Assembly (NCBI RefSeq): GCF_051201665.1
Contig: NZ_CP179210.1
Span: 4,216,001 to 4,280,000, forward strand
Reading direction: 5' to 3'
Source: Psychrobium sp051201665
GTDB lineage: Bacteria; Pseudomonadota; Gammaproteobacteria; Enterobacterales; Psychrobiaceae
Length of the DNA stretch: 64,000 bases
The position numbers were made by a program, and so were the translations under genes. Below the pieces are notes generated by a model that was not told the origin of the DNA, searched no databases, and saw only the letters and a list, made by a program, of their open reading frames with translations. This document shows positions 27,908 to 36,343 of this stretch, one piece after another (the stretch's first letter is position 1; each line of letters begins with the position of its first letter).

Positions 27908-28885
27908 ATGCAATTAAGCGATAACCATGGTCGTAAGTTCTATTATTTACGCCTTTCAATTACCGACGTATGCAATTTCAAATGCGAATATTGCCTGCCG
28001 GATGGTTATCAACACACCCAAAAACAATGTTTTTTATCCGTTGATGAAATAAGACGAACAGTTGAAAGTTTCGCAGCTGTAGGGACTGAAAAAGTTAGAG
28101 TTACCGGCGGTGAGCCGGGTTTACGCAAAGACTTACCACAAATCATTGAAGCGATTGCGGCGATACCAAGCATCAAAAAAATAGCCATGACCACCAATGG
28201 TTACAATCTCGCAAAACACGCACAAACATGGAAAGACGCTGGACTAAGTCAACTCAACATCAGTGTCGATAGCTTAACCCCCCATCTATTTAATAAAATT
28301 ACCGGCGTCAATCGCTTTGACGATGTCATGCGCGGTATTGATAAAGCCCTTGAAGTTGGTTTTGACAAAATTAAACTCAATTCTGTACTCATCAAAGAAT
28401 TCAACGATAATGAATTACAGCAGTTTTTAGCATTTATTAAGAGCCGTAAAATCGAAATGCGCTTTATTGAATTAATGGAATGTGGTCAAACTGGTGACTT
28501 CTTCAATCAACATCATTTGTCTGGCGACGGCATGAAAACCTTTCTACAACAGCAAGGTTGGGTGCAACAACTGCGCGCTAAAGACGACGGCCCAGCGCAA
28601 GTTTATTCTCATCCAGACTATCAAGGTAGCCTTGGCTTAATTCAACCTTATGCCAAAGACTTTTGTGATACCTGTAATAGATTACGTGTTAGTGCTGTAG
28701 GCAAAATGCATCTGTGTTTGTTTGGTGAAGAAGGCGTGGACATTCGCGACTTAATTCAACACGACGAACAACAACCTCAACTTATTGATCGCTTACAACA
28801 AGCGGTGCAAACCAAAAAAGTTAGCCACTATTTACAACAAGGTAATACAGGTAATACACCGCACCTTGCATCTATTGGCGGCTAA
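27908..28885 (+). CDS. moaA: GTP 3',8-cyclase MoaA
   Basis: 325 residues from the ATG at 27908, giving the standard N-terminus MQLSDNHGRKFYYLRLSITD. First step of molybdenum cofactor synthesis: radical SAM rearrangement of GTP. N-terminal 4Fe-4S motif CNFKCEYC (CxxxCxxC), the RVTGGEPGLRKDL segment and the C-terminal cluster CDTCNRLRVSAVGKMHLCLF. The C-terminus ends in SIGG, the conserved double glycine. First gene of a moaA-moaD-moaE-modA-modB-modC operon; moaC is not in the window. Confidence 0.95.
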   Translation: MQLSDNHGRKFYYLRLSITDVCNFKCEYCLPDGYQHTQKQCFLSVDEIRRTVESFAAVGTEKVRVTGGEPGLRKDLPQIIEAIAAIPSIKKIAMTTNGYNLAKHAQTWKDAGLSQLNISVDSLTPHLFNKITGVNRFDDVMRGIDKALEVGFDKIKLNSVLIKEFNDNELQQFLAFIKSRKIEMRFIELMECGQTGDFFNQHHLSGDGMKTFLQQQGWVQQLRAKDDGPAQVYSHPDYQGSLGLIQPYAKDFCDTCNRLRVSAVGKMHLCLFGEEGVDIRDLIQHDEQQPQLIDRLQQAVQTKKVSHYLQQGNTGNTPHLASIGG

Positions 28886-28898
28886 TCAAGGAATTCTT

Positions 28899-29150
28899 AT
28901 GTTATCTATTGTGTTTTTCGCCCAAACTCGAGAAATTATTGGCCAAGGCGGACTAACATTACCCTTTGAATCAGCATTTAGTGATTTAGAAATGCTTCGG
29001 GCACATTTGGCTAACACCAATGACAAATGGGATTTGGCACTCACACGAGATAAATTATTGGTAGCAGTCAATCAAGAAATGAGCCCATGGGATACCGAAA
29101 TAAAAGACGGTGACGAAGTTGCGTTCTTTCCACCGGTAACAGGCGGTTAA
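28899..29150 (+). CDS. moaD: Molybdopterin synthase small subunit MoaD
   Basis: 83 residues from the ATG at 28899 (AAGGA about 8 bp upstream). Ubiquitin-like sulfur carrier: the C-terminus AFFPPVTGG ends in the Gly-Gly that becomes the thiocarboxylate donor to MoaE. 13 bp after moaA and 2 bp before moaE. Confidence 0.93.
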   Translation: MLSIVFFAQTREIIGQGGLTLPFESAFSDLEMLRAHLANTNDKWDLALTRDKLLVAVNQEMSPWDTEIKDGDEVAFFPPVTGG

Positions 29151-29152
29151 TC

Positions 29153-29623
29153 ATGATTAGTGTGCAAACAGCTGACTTTGATATATCGGCGCTTTACCAG
29201 CAAATCACAGCACGAGAAAACAACCCGCTAGGTTATGGCGCCATCATTACCTTTGTTGGCAAGGTCCGTGACTTTAATTTAGAGCAAGAAGTCAGTGCGC
29301 TATCATTAGAGCATTACCCCGGCATGACAGAAAAAACATTGGCCAATATTAGCCAGCAAGCGATGGAGCGTTGGCCAATTGCAACACCGATTATTATTCA
29401 TCGCATTGGCGAACTAGCGCCTGGCGATCAAATTGTTTATATCGGTGTTGCTAGTGCTCATCGTAAAGCGGCTTTTGAAGCCTGTGAATTTATTATCGAC
29501 TTCTTAAAAACCAAAGCGCCGTTCTGGAAAAAAGAATCAAATGCAGACGGCGACAAATGGTTAAATGAGCGAGAGTCAGATCACCAAGCGGCTAATAAAT
29601 GGAGCCAAGATACTAGTGAATAG
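29153..29623 (+). CDS. moaE: Molybdopterin synthase catalytic subunit MoaE
   Basis: 156 residues. With MoaD it converts cyclic pyranopterin monophosphate to molybdopterin. Conserved landmarks are GAIITFVGKVRD (about 29-40), LEHYPGM, the RIGELAPGD segment, HRKAAFEACEFIIDFLKT and the catalytic lysine region KTKAPFWKKE near the C-terminus. Follows moaD by 2 bp; modA starts 4 bp after its stop, so synthesis of the cofactor and molybdate uptake are in one transcript. Confidence 0.94.
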   Translation: MISVQTADFDISALYQQITARENNPLGYGAIITFVGKVRDFNLEQEVSALSLEHYPGMTEKTLANISQQAMERWPIATPIIIHRIGELAPGDQIVYIGVASAHRKAAFEACEFIIDFLKTKAPFWKKESNADGDKWLNERESDHQAANKWSQDTSE

Positions 29624-29627
29624 CACC

Positions 29628-30377
29628 ATGAAATCACTGCTCTTTACTCTATTAATTATTAGCTCATCATCCAGTGTTGGTGAAGAGTTAAAAATCGCGG
29701 TCGCAGCCAACTTTAAAACAACTGCACAAAAAATTGTCGATAAATTCTCACAAAAAACTTCACATAATGTAACACTAATTAGCGCATCGAGTAGCGCACT
29801 AGCAACCCAAATATATCATGGTGCGCCCTATGATTTATTTTTAAGTGCCGATAAAGAGCGTGCTCAATGGCTAATCGAGAATGCACGTGCAGATGCAGAT
29901 TCACTAATACACTATGCCACCGGACAACTCGCTTTTTTCACGCAAAAAGAAAAAATAACGTCAGTAGATGAGCTAAAAACAAGTATAAAATCGCAAACAG
30001 GTAAGTTAGCAATCGCAAACCCCAAGTTTGCACCTTATGGGCTATCGTCATTAGAATTGATAAAAAGAATAGGCGTTAAAAATGAGGTTTCATCGAAGTT
30101 AGTCACAGGTAACAATGTTATTCAAGCCTTGCAGTTTGTCACTAGTGGTAATGCGCAATCAGGCTTTGTATCACTAAGCCAGTTAAAAGAAAATAATCAA
30201 ACAAGTCATTATTTTGTTTTACCTCGTCACCTTTACCCACCGATTAAACAATATGCTGTAATCACAAAACACGGTAGTTCAAATACAGCAAGTAAAGCGT
30301 TTCTTAATTTCTTAACCATACAAAGTAAAACAACTATTTCAAACAGTGGATATTTAATTGGTGACTCCAATGAGTAA
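29628..30377 (+). CDS. modA: Molybdate ABC transporter substrate-binding protein ModA
   Basis: 249 residues from the ATG at 29628, which gives a signal peptide (MKSLLFTLLIISSSSSVGEE). Periplasmic molybdate binder: the mature start LKIAVAANFKTTA, the SASSSALATQIYHGAPYDLFLSA anion-binding region and NPKFAPYG are characteristic. The stop overlaps modB by 8 bp. Confidence 0.93.
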   Translation: MKSLLFTLLIISSSSSVGEELKIAVAANFKTTAQKIVDKFSQKTSHNVTLISASSSALATQIYHGAPYDLFLSADKERAQWLIENARADADSLIHYATGQLAFFTQKEKITSVDELKTSIKSQTGKLAIANPKFAPYGLSSLELIKRIGVKNEVSSKLVTGNNVIQALQFVTSGNAQSGFVSLSQLKENNQTSHYFVLPRHLYPPIKQYAVITKHGSSNTASKAFLNFLTIQSKTTISNSGYLIGDSNE

Positions 30378-31041
30378 TGATTTACAAGCATTATGGCTTA
30401 CCCTAAAACTTGCTATTTTAACCACATTAATCTTACTGTCCATTAGTCCTTTTATTGCGTGGTGGTTGGCAAAAACTAAGAATAAACTACGCCCATTATT
30501 TGAAGCATTGGTTGCCCTGCCATTGGTGTTACCACCAACAGTACTTGGTTTTTATTTGCTGCTAGCATTTTCACCTAATTATTTACCAGGCCAAATTTGG
30601 CAATCACTCACAGGTTCAACACTCGCCTTTAGTTTTAGTGGCTTGTTAGTTGGTTCAATTATCTATTCACTCCCATTTGTTGTGCAACCGCTGCAAGCTG
30701 GCTTTGTCACCTTAGGCAATAAAGAATTAGAAGCTGCTAAAACTTTAGGAATGTCCCGTTGGAATACCATCAAGCACATTATCATTCCCATGACCAAACG
30801 CAGCTTTTTACTCGCTGCCGTTATGGGATTTGCCCACACCCTAGGTGAATTTGGCGTGGTATTAATGATTGGCGGCAATATTCCCGGTGAAACACAAGTA
30901 TTAGCCATTAGCTTGTTCGAACATGTTGAAGCCTTTGAATATCAACAAGCCCACCAAATAGCAGGCGGTTTATTGATTAGCTCGTTGGTGATGTTGGTAG
31001 TGATTTATGCGTTTTTACAAAACAAAGATGCTAAAAACTAA
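30370..31041 (+). CDS. modB: Molybdate ABC transporter permease ModB
   Basis: 223 residues from the ATG at 30370 inside the end of modA. Five to six transmembrane helices and the EAA loop KELEAAKTLGMSRWNTIKHIIIPM, which contacts the ATPase. Standard length for ModB. A MITE and a REP-like hairpin separate it from modC by 465 bp, whereas the family normally has modB and modC adjacent or overlapping. Confidence 0.93.
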   Translation: MSNDLQALWLTLKLAILTTLILLSISPFIAWWLAKTKNKLRPLFEALVALPLVLPPTVLGFYLLLAFSPNYLPGQIWQSLTGSTLAFSFSGLLVGSIIYSLPFVVQPLQAGFVTLGNKELEAAKTLGMSRWNTIKHIIIPMTKRSFLLAAVMGFAHTLGEFGVVLMIGGNIPGETQVLAISLFEHVEAFEYQQAHQIAGGLLISSLVMLVVIYAFLQNKDAKN

Positions 31042-31203
31042 TTATTACCTCTGACTTCAAAGCGCGGAGGTTCCCGTTATGTATTGCCTTATTTTTATAA
31101 TTGACCAATAAAAAAATCAGGGACGATTTTTTAATATTTTCCACATGGATGCGGATAAAATATGGTATTGAAAAGTTAATTTTAAAAATGAGATCAGCAA
31201 TAA

Positions 31204-31360
31204 GACCAATTGCATTAAATATTTGCCCACTTGTACTTGTTAAAATGAACTAAAATGGCGTTGCTCTCAATCCTAATAGCCAGCTATTAGTCAATCGAGC
31301 GCCTTGTTTTAGCTGATTTTCTCTACGCACAACAAGATCACTTACTTAATGCAATTGGTA
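31204..31360. mobile_element. MITE, TACCAATTG type, copy 2 (inverted)
   Basis: 157 bp, the reverse complement of the copy in the desaturase pseudogene. TAA is duplicated at 31201-31203 and 31361-31363. One terminal base differs (GACCAATTGC at the left end instead of TACCAATTGC). Lies between modB and modC. Confidence 0.92.
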
Positions 31361-31386
31361 TAAATTTGCGGGGCGCCTTTCTTTTA

Positions 31387-31420
31387 GTTACTTTTCTTTG
31401 GCGACGCAAAGAAAAGTAAC
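31387..31420. repeat. REP-like hairpin
   Basis: GTTACTTTTCTTTG (31387-31400) pairs with CAAAGAAAAGTAAC (31407-31420), a 14-bp perfect stem with loop GCGACG, preceded by GGGGCGCCTTTCTTTTA. Palindromes of this form are widespread in gammaproteobacterial intergenic regions. It could attenuate read-through into modC. Confidence 0.7.
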
Positions 31421-31506
31421 TGATGTGCTTGAGCATATCTTCAAGTATGCAGATAATGCCTCGAAGTACATCATAGTTTGCGCCTTAATAAAAAGAAGAG
31501 TTTCCA

Positions 31507-32310
31507 ATGTCACTGAAATTAAACATCAAACAACCGCTACATCACTTCAATTTAGACATTGAAGTAGAGCTTACTGTCAGTGGTATTGTCGGGTTATTTG
31601 GTGATTCTGGTAGTGGGAAAACCAGTCTCTTGCGAGCGATTGCTGGGCTGAATGAAAAAAGCAGTGGCGACATTAGTTTCAACAACCATCAATGGCAACT
31701 GAACCCTGGTCAATTATTAAACAATTCAAAAAAGCATAACGCTCAGATCCCGAATATAGGTATGGTGTTTCAAGATAGCCGCTTGTTTAATCATTTAACG
31801 GTTGCTAAGAATTTATCGATAGTTGATCAACTCAATTCATCATCGCGTTTAGCCTCACTCATCGAAGACTTTGGTATTGAACCATTACTTAATAAAGTGT
31901 GTAGTTTGCTATCAGCAGGTCAGCAACAACGTGTGGCAATAGTGCGCAGTTTAGTGGCTAACCCTAAATTATTGTTACTCGATGAGCCTTTATCGGCGCT
32001 TGATAACAACGCGAAACAGCAGTTGATGTTAGCGCTGAAAAACTATAGTCAGCAGCACCAATTGCCAATGATTTATGTCAGTCACCACATTGATGAAATT
32101 GATTATTTATGTGATGAATTAATGTTAATTAAGCAAGGAAAAATCGTCGAGCATGGCGATTGCCATGCCGTGTTAACAAACCACCAACTATTGCCTCATC
32201 TTAGCGATGTATTAAGCGTTGATGAGATAACAAAGCAAGTCACATTGCAGTTAAGTGATGACGCTTTTGCTCAATTATCTAGTCATAAAACGATTAGCAT
32301 CGCTAAATAA
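31507..32310 (+). CDS. modC: Molybdate ABC transporter ATP-binding protein ModC, short form
   Basis: 267 residues. Walker A GDSGSGKTS, signature LSAGQQQRVAI, Walker B LLLLDEPLSALD and switch histidine VSHHIDEI are all present. E. coli ModC is about 350 residues with a C-terminal TOBE/Mop molybdate-binding domain; here the protein ends about 40 residues after the nucleotide-binding domain, so the regulatory domain is absent. Starts with its own region after the MITE, so its linkage to modAB transcription is uncertain. Confidence 0.88.
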   Translation: MSLKLNIKQPLHHFNLDIEVELTVSGIVGLFGDSGSGKTSLLRAIAGLNEKSSGDISFNNHQWQLNPGQLLNNSKKHNAQIPNIGMVFQDSRLFNHLTVAKNLSIVDQLNSSSRLASLIEDFGIEPLLNKVCSLLSAGQQQRVAIVRSLVANPKLLLLDEPLSALDNNAKQQLMLALKNYSQQHQLPMIYVSHHIDEIDYLCDELMLIKQGKIVEHGDCHAVLTNHQLLPHLSDVLSVDEITKQVTLQLSDDAFAQLSSHKTISIAK

Positions 32311-32424
32311 ATCAACGGATTACCTGTTTAACCCTCGTATTGCTCACATCATCAGCGCCCTTAACTGGTGTTATGTCGGCGTTGTAAGCTATAATTTGCG
32401 CACTTTTATTACGCAGAACCCACC

Positions 32425-34764
32425 ATGAAAACTCCAATTGAAAAGCCAACAGCGCCGCCGATTAACGAATATCCACGTTATTGGGCAGAATGCTATGGCA
32501 CAGCGCCATTTTTACCGACGACGCGCAAAGAAATGGACCAACTTGGCTGGGATAGCTGTGACATCATTATTGTTTCTGGTGATGCCTATGTCGACCATCC
32601 AAGCTTTGGCATGGCGGTTATTGGTCGTGTTCTTGAAGCACAAGGCTATCGTGTTGGCATCATTGCGCAACCAGACTGGGATAATAAAGATGCTTTTATG
32701 GCGCTTGGTAAACCAAATTTATTTTTCGGGGTAACCGCAGGTAACATGGATTCAATGATTAACCGCTATACGGCTGATCGTAAAATTCGTCACGATGATG
32801 CTTATACTCCTAATAATGAAGGTGGTAAACGCCCAGATCGCGCTGTATTAATCTACTCACAACGTTGTCGTGAAGCCTATAAAGAAGTGCCTATCGTTTT
32901 AGGTGGTATTGAGGCTAGTCTGCGCCGTTTAGCACATTATGACTACTGGTCAGACAAAGTACGCCGTTCAGTATTGTTTGATGCAAAAGCTGATATTTTA
33001 TTGTTTGGTAATGCAGAACGCGCGCTCGTTGAATTAGCCTATCGCATTGCTAACAAGGTACCGATTGAAGAAATCAACGACATTGCGGGCACCGCAATTA
33101 TCGTTAAGGATGTCCCTGAAGGTTTTAGAGAAATAGATTCAACCCGCATTGAAAAACCTAGCAAGGCGATGGTTAAACCAATGATTAACCCGTATGCAAC
33201 GGAAACGGACTGTAAAAACGATGCTGATAAAGCACCTGAGGAAGCAAAAAATCCTGCTCAGGTTATTACCGTTAGACCTTCTCGTCATGATTCAAATACT
33301 ACAGTTGTTCGTATTCCATCATACGAAAAGCTAAAGAATGACAAAGTACTATACGCCCATGCTGCGCGTATTATGCATTTAGAAGTTAATCCATATTCTG
33401 GACGTGCGTTAATTCAACAGCACGGTGACCGTCAATTATGGGTTAACAAAGCGCCTATTCCATTAACCACCGAAGAAATGGATTTTGTGTTTGGATTGTT
33501 TTACGCTCGCGTACCACATCCAAGTTATGGCAAGGCTAAAATCCCTGCCTATGACATGATTAAAACATCAGTTAATATCATGCGTGGCTGTTTTGGTGGC
33601 TGTTCATTCTGTTCTATCACCGAACATGAAGGCCGTATTATTCAAAGTCGTTCAAAAGAGTCTATCTTGGATGAACTTGGGCAGATTCGCGATAAAGTAC
33701 CGGGCTTTACCGGCACAATTTCAGATTTAGGCGGCCCAACCGCCAATATGTATCGTTTAGGTTGTAGCGATCCAAAAGCTGAAATTAACTGTCGTCATCC
33801 ATCTTGTGTATTCCCTAAGATCTGTAGCAAGCTAGATACAGACCACAAACACACCATCGATTTATACCGCGAAGCGCGCCAAGTACCGGGCATTAAGAAA
33901 ATCTTAATTGCCTCTGGCGTGCGTTATGATTTAGCGGTTGAATCGCCAGAATACGTCAAAGAGCTGGTACAACATCACGTGGGCGGTTATTTAAAAATAG
34001 CACCAGAACATACTGAAAAGAAAACCTTAGATTTGATGATGAAGCCAGAAATGACTTCATATGACAAGTTTAAAGACATGTTCTATCAATTCAGTGAAGA
34101 AGCCGGCAAAAAGCAATACATGATCCCTTATTTCATCTCTGCTCACCCAGGCAGTACCGATGAAGACATGTTGAATCTAGCATTGTGGCTTAAGAGTAAT
34201 GATTTTGAGTGTGATCAGGTACAGAACTTCTACCCATCGCCAATGTGTAATGCGACAGCGATGTATCACTCAGAAACTAACCCGCTGAAAAAAGTGAAAT
34301 ACAAAAAGAAAGGCGAAGAATTGTTTGTGGCTAAGGGCGAGCGTCAGCGCCGACTGCACAAAGCATTCTTACGCTATCACGATCCAGCCAACTGGCCACT
34401 GATCCGCCAAGCACTTACTCGCATGGGCATGAAATATCTGATTGGTACCAAGAAGCATTGTTTAGTACCAGACGAGCACGAAGAAGCACGCGTTGCAGCA
34501 ACTATGCGTAGCCGTGAGTCGAGCCGTCATGGCAATAAACGTTTTGCGACTAAAAACCCGAAACAGCCAGATATTCGTAACGACAAACCAACTTTTGGTA
34601 AGGGTAAAGGAAAATCGGTTTATGGTGACAGCAAAACGACGCCCGTTGAAAAAGCAGCTGCGCCAGCGAAGAAAAAGCCAAAATCTAAAACAAAACCGAA
34701 TCAACGCAAGCGTTCTTCGTTGTCTGGTAAGCCTGCACTGGGGGCAAGACCAGATAGGGTTTAA
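32425..34764 (+). CDS. ygiQ: YgiQ family radical SAM protein
   Basis: 779 residues, full length. N-terminal cobalamin-binding-like region (about 20-200), the radical SAM cluster motif MRGCFGGCSFCSITEHEGR (CxxxCxxC, about residue 385-400) and a long, lysine-rich, disordered tail (about 690-779, KGKGKSVYGDSKTT, KKKPKSKTKPNQRKR) typical of the family. Function unknown in the family; widely conserved in proteobacteria. Confidence 0.93.
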   Translation: MKTPIEKPTAPPINEYPRYWAECYGTAPFLPTTRKEMDQLGWDSCDIIIVSGDAYVDHPSFGMAVIGRVLEAQGYRVGIIAQPDWDNKDAFMALGKPNLFFGVTAGNMDSMINRYTADRKIRHDDAYTPNNEGGKRPDRAVLIYSQRCREAYKEVPIVLGGIEASLRRLAHYDYWSDKVRRSVLFDAKADILLFGNAERALVELAYRIANKVPIEEINDIAGTAIIVKDVPEGFREIDSTRIEKPSKAMVKPMINPYATETDCKNDADKAPEEAKNPAQVITVRPSRHDSNTTVVRIPSYEKLKNDKVLYAHAARIMHLEVNPYSGRALIQQHGDRQLWVNKAPIPLTTEEMDFVFGLFYARVPHPSYGKAKIPAYDMIKTSVNIMRGCFGGCSFCSITEHEGRIIQSRSKESILDELGQIRDKVPGFTGTISDLGGPTANMYRLGCSDPKAEINCRHPSCVFPKICSKLDTDHKHTIDLYREARQVPGIKKILIASGVRYDLAVESPEYVKELVQHHVGGYLKIAPEHTEKKTLDLMMKPEMTSYDKFKDMFYQFSEEAGKKQYMIPYFISAHPGSTDEDMLNLALWLKSNDFECDQVQNFYPSPMCNATAMYHSETNPLKKVKYKKKGEELFVAKGERQRRLHKAFLRYHDPANWPLIRQALTRMGMKYLIGTKKHCLVPDEHEEARVAATMRSRESSRHGNKRFATKNPKQPDIRNDKPTFGKGKGKSVYGDSKTTPVEKAAAPAKKKPKSKTKPNQRKRSSLSGKPALGARPDRV

Positions 34765-34805
34765 CAAAATAAGAACATAGATATAATTGATTAACCACTG
34801 AAATA

Positions 34806-34842
34806 TAATAAGAATAGCTAAAATCAATAGCTACTCTTATTA
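34806..34842. terminator. AT-rich inverted repeat between convergent genes
   Basis: TAATAAGAATAGCT (34806-34819) and AGCTACTCTTATTA (34829-34842) pair at 13 of 14 positions with a 9-nt loop. Position between ygiQ and a converging small gene suggests a bidirectional terminator, though GC content of the stem is low. Confidence 0.5.
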
Positions 34843-34851
34843 ATACTAGTT

Positions 34852-35052
34852 CTAAGTCAATTCACTATTTTTGGGAGCGCCGACATAATATATGAGAGCC
34901 AAAAAATTGAATCCAGGAATCAGTCCTAAACATATAGCTAATTTAGTATTCATATGTTTTTTCCTTGCGAGCAAAAAACATAATAAACAAAAACAAAGTG
35001 TTTCTATAACCACCAATATAATGGCTGTCTGAAGATTACTATTTGCGAACAT
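34852..35052 (-). CDS. Small two-helix membrane protein, function unknown
   Basis: 66 residues with two hydrophobic stretches (about 8-29 and 35-57) separated by the basic turn ARKKHMNTK, a hairpin topology. Starts with ATG; the upstream AGGTATCTAA is a weak ribosome binding site. Not recognised. The AT-rich context is compatible with a real small gene but there is no independent evidence. Confidence 0.45.
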   Translation of the reverse strand: MFANSNLQTAIILVVIETLCFCLLCFLLARKKHMNTKLAICLGLIPGFNFLALIYYVGAPKNSELT

Positions 35053-35088
35053 TTAGATACCTCATAAATTTATCTAGGATAAGATATA

Positions 35089-35399
35089 GGGTCTGTTGAT
35101 CTTTGTGGTTCAAATTTTGTTCAATCTAAAAGGAGTTTGGGCAAGGCATGAGGATTGATGCTGGGTTTACCCCAGTGAATGACGAATAACGCAGCACAAA
35201 ATACTTTTAGGTGAATCCTACGGACAGCATTTGTTTGTTATTTCTACGGCGTTATCGCCTATTCATGTATTGCTACAGGGATGTAGCTCATTAGGATAAT
35301 GCAGGAGCTATTATCGAGCCAGCTACACCACATAGGCTCTGCCTTGTAGAAACCCCAAACAAATTGCTGCAAAAATGAACTCAAAAGATCAACAGCCCC
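35089..35399. mobile_element. Non-autonomous IS5/IS427-type element (MITE)
   Basis: 311 bp between inverted repeats GGGTCTGTTGATCTTT (35089-35104) and AAAGATCAACAGCCCC (35384-35399), the same ends as the IS427-like element at 36344-37358, with a TA duplication on both sides. The interior encodes no transposase. Its right end replaces the 3' end of the adjacent minus-strand gene and supplies its stop codon. Confidence 0.85.
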
Positions 35400-36236
35400 T
35401 AGTAATGGAGTATTTATATCTTCCTCCACTAGCTCTATGGTGAGTAATGGTAACACCATATCGCCGTGCTCTCTCAATAAAGTCATTCATTCGATCTTTA
35501 GTAGTGAAGCTATAGTCTCCAATTAAACTTTCTCCCTGATCAGTAATTCTATTTGAATCAGAATCTTGCGCCGATTTAGGAACATAAGTCAGGGTATAGC
35601 CTTGATCTTGCATAGCAGGTGGCCTAAATTTAACAGAACTCCCATCATCAAAAATAAACACAACATTCATATCTCTTAAAACATCTAAGGGATATTTCAA
35701 TAATGGTAAAGATCCAGCTACCTGAACAGCATTGTGTATATAATAATCTAAAGGGTAATTAGCTTTATACCAATCACTTACAACAACGTGATTACTTGAA
35801 TTTCTAGCAATATCCCAAGCACTAGCCAATCCACTATCAGCAGGAATATTTATACCCCTAGTAGCTTGTCTTAAATGCCTAACCAATGGTGTTCTATGTA
35901 ATCTACGCACTTGATTAATTACATCATTAGAAATACGTAAAGTTGACACTTTAAAATCTAATTCTGGATCATTTCCTCCTTTTAATAACCACCTTGCAGA
36001 TATCTTCCACCCATATACTTTATTTTCTAATACATTTATAACTATAAAGTCATCAACAAACCTTGTACTAGATTCCGTTGTTTTTGAACATACTATATTC
36101 AATACTTTTTTATAAGCAGTAGAAGGAGCGCAATTATTACAAACTAAAGTAGTAGCAGATGCACTATAGGGTGTAAGAGAGAGTAGTAAGTAACAACTAA
36201 CAACTAACAACTAACAACTAACAAAATTCGAACCAT
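35389..36236 (-). pseudogene. Secreted protein of unknown function, frame-disrupted
   Basis: An ATG at 36236 with a good upstream AAAGGGAT site opens MVRILLVVSC and then meets TAG inside a 7-bp repeat tract (four TTAGTTG units). With two units the reading would be continuous: MVRILLVVSCYLLLSLTP, a proper signal peptide ending at about SASATT, followed by about 250 residues including CNNC and many polar stretches. The current four units put the start out of frame and introduce the stop. The 3' end is also altered: the last codons (RGC plus TGA) come from the end of the element at 35089-35399. Product unknown. Translation from the in-frame TTG at 36210 has no ribosome binding site. Confidence 0.75.
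36194..36221. repeat. Heptanucleotide tandem repeat (CAACTAA)4
   Basis: Four exact 7-bp units, followed by a partial one, within the first codons of the minus-strand secreted-protein gene. Because 7 is not a multiple of 3, each gain or loss of a unit shifts the frame; only two units would give an uninterrupted reading from the ATG. Confidence 0.95.
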
Positions 36237-36343
36237 ATTAATATCCCTTTAAAATAAATTTGGTAAAGGAACCCTATCATTCTCCTTTTTAAATATGAAT
36301 ACGTCTTTTCTCTATGTTTTAAAAAGAAACTACAGCTTTTGTC

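Larger units (their letters stand above)
31042..31506. other. modB-modC gap filled by repeats
   Basis: 465 bp without a gene, inside an operon that is usually continuous. It contains the MITE at 31204-31360 and the hairpin at 31387-31420. No promoter for modC could be singled out. Confidence 0.7.

Noticed and set aside
35259..35486. 75-residue minus-strand frame
   Set aside because: It overlaps the 311-bp non-autonomous element and the end of the secreted-protein gene in another frame; no ribosome binding site and no domain.
36194..36221. Short CRISPR-like or clustered repeat
   Set aside because: The units are 7 bp, directly adjacent, with no spacers.
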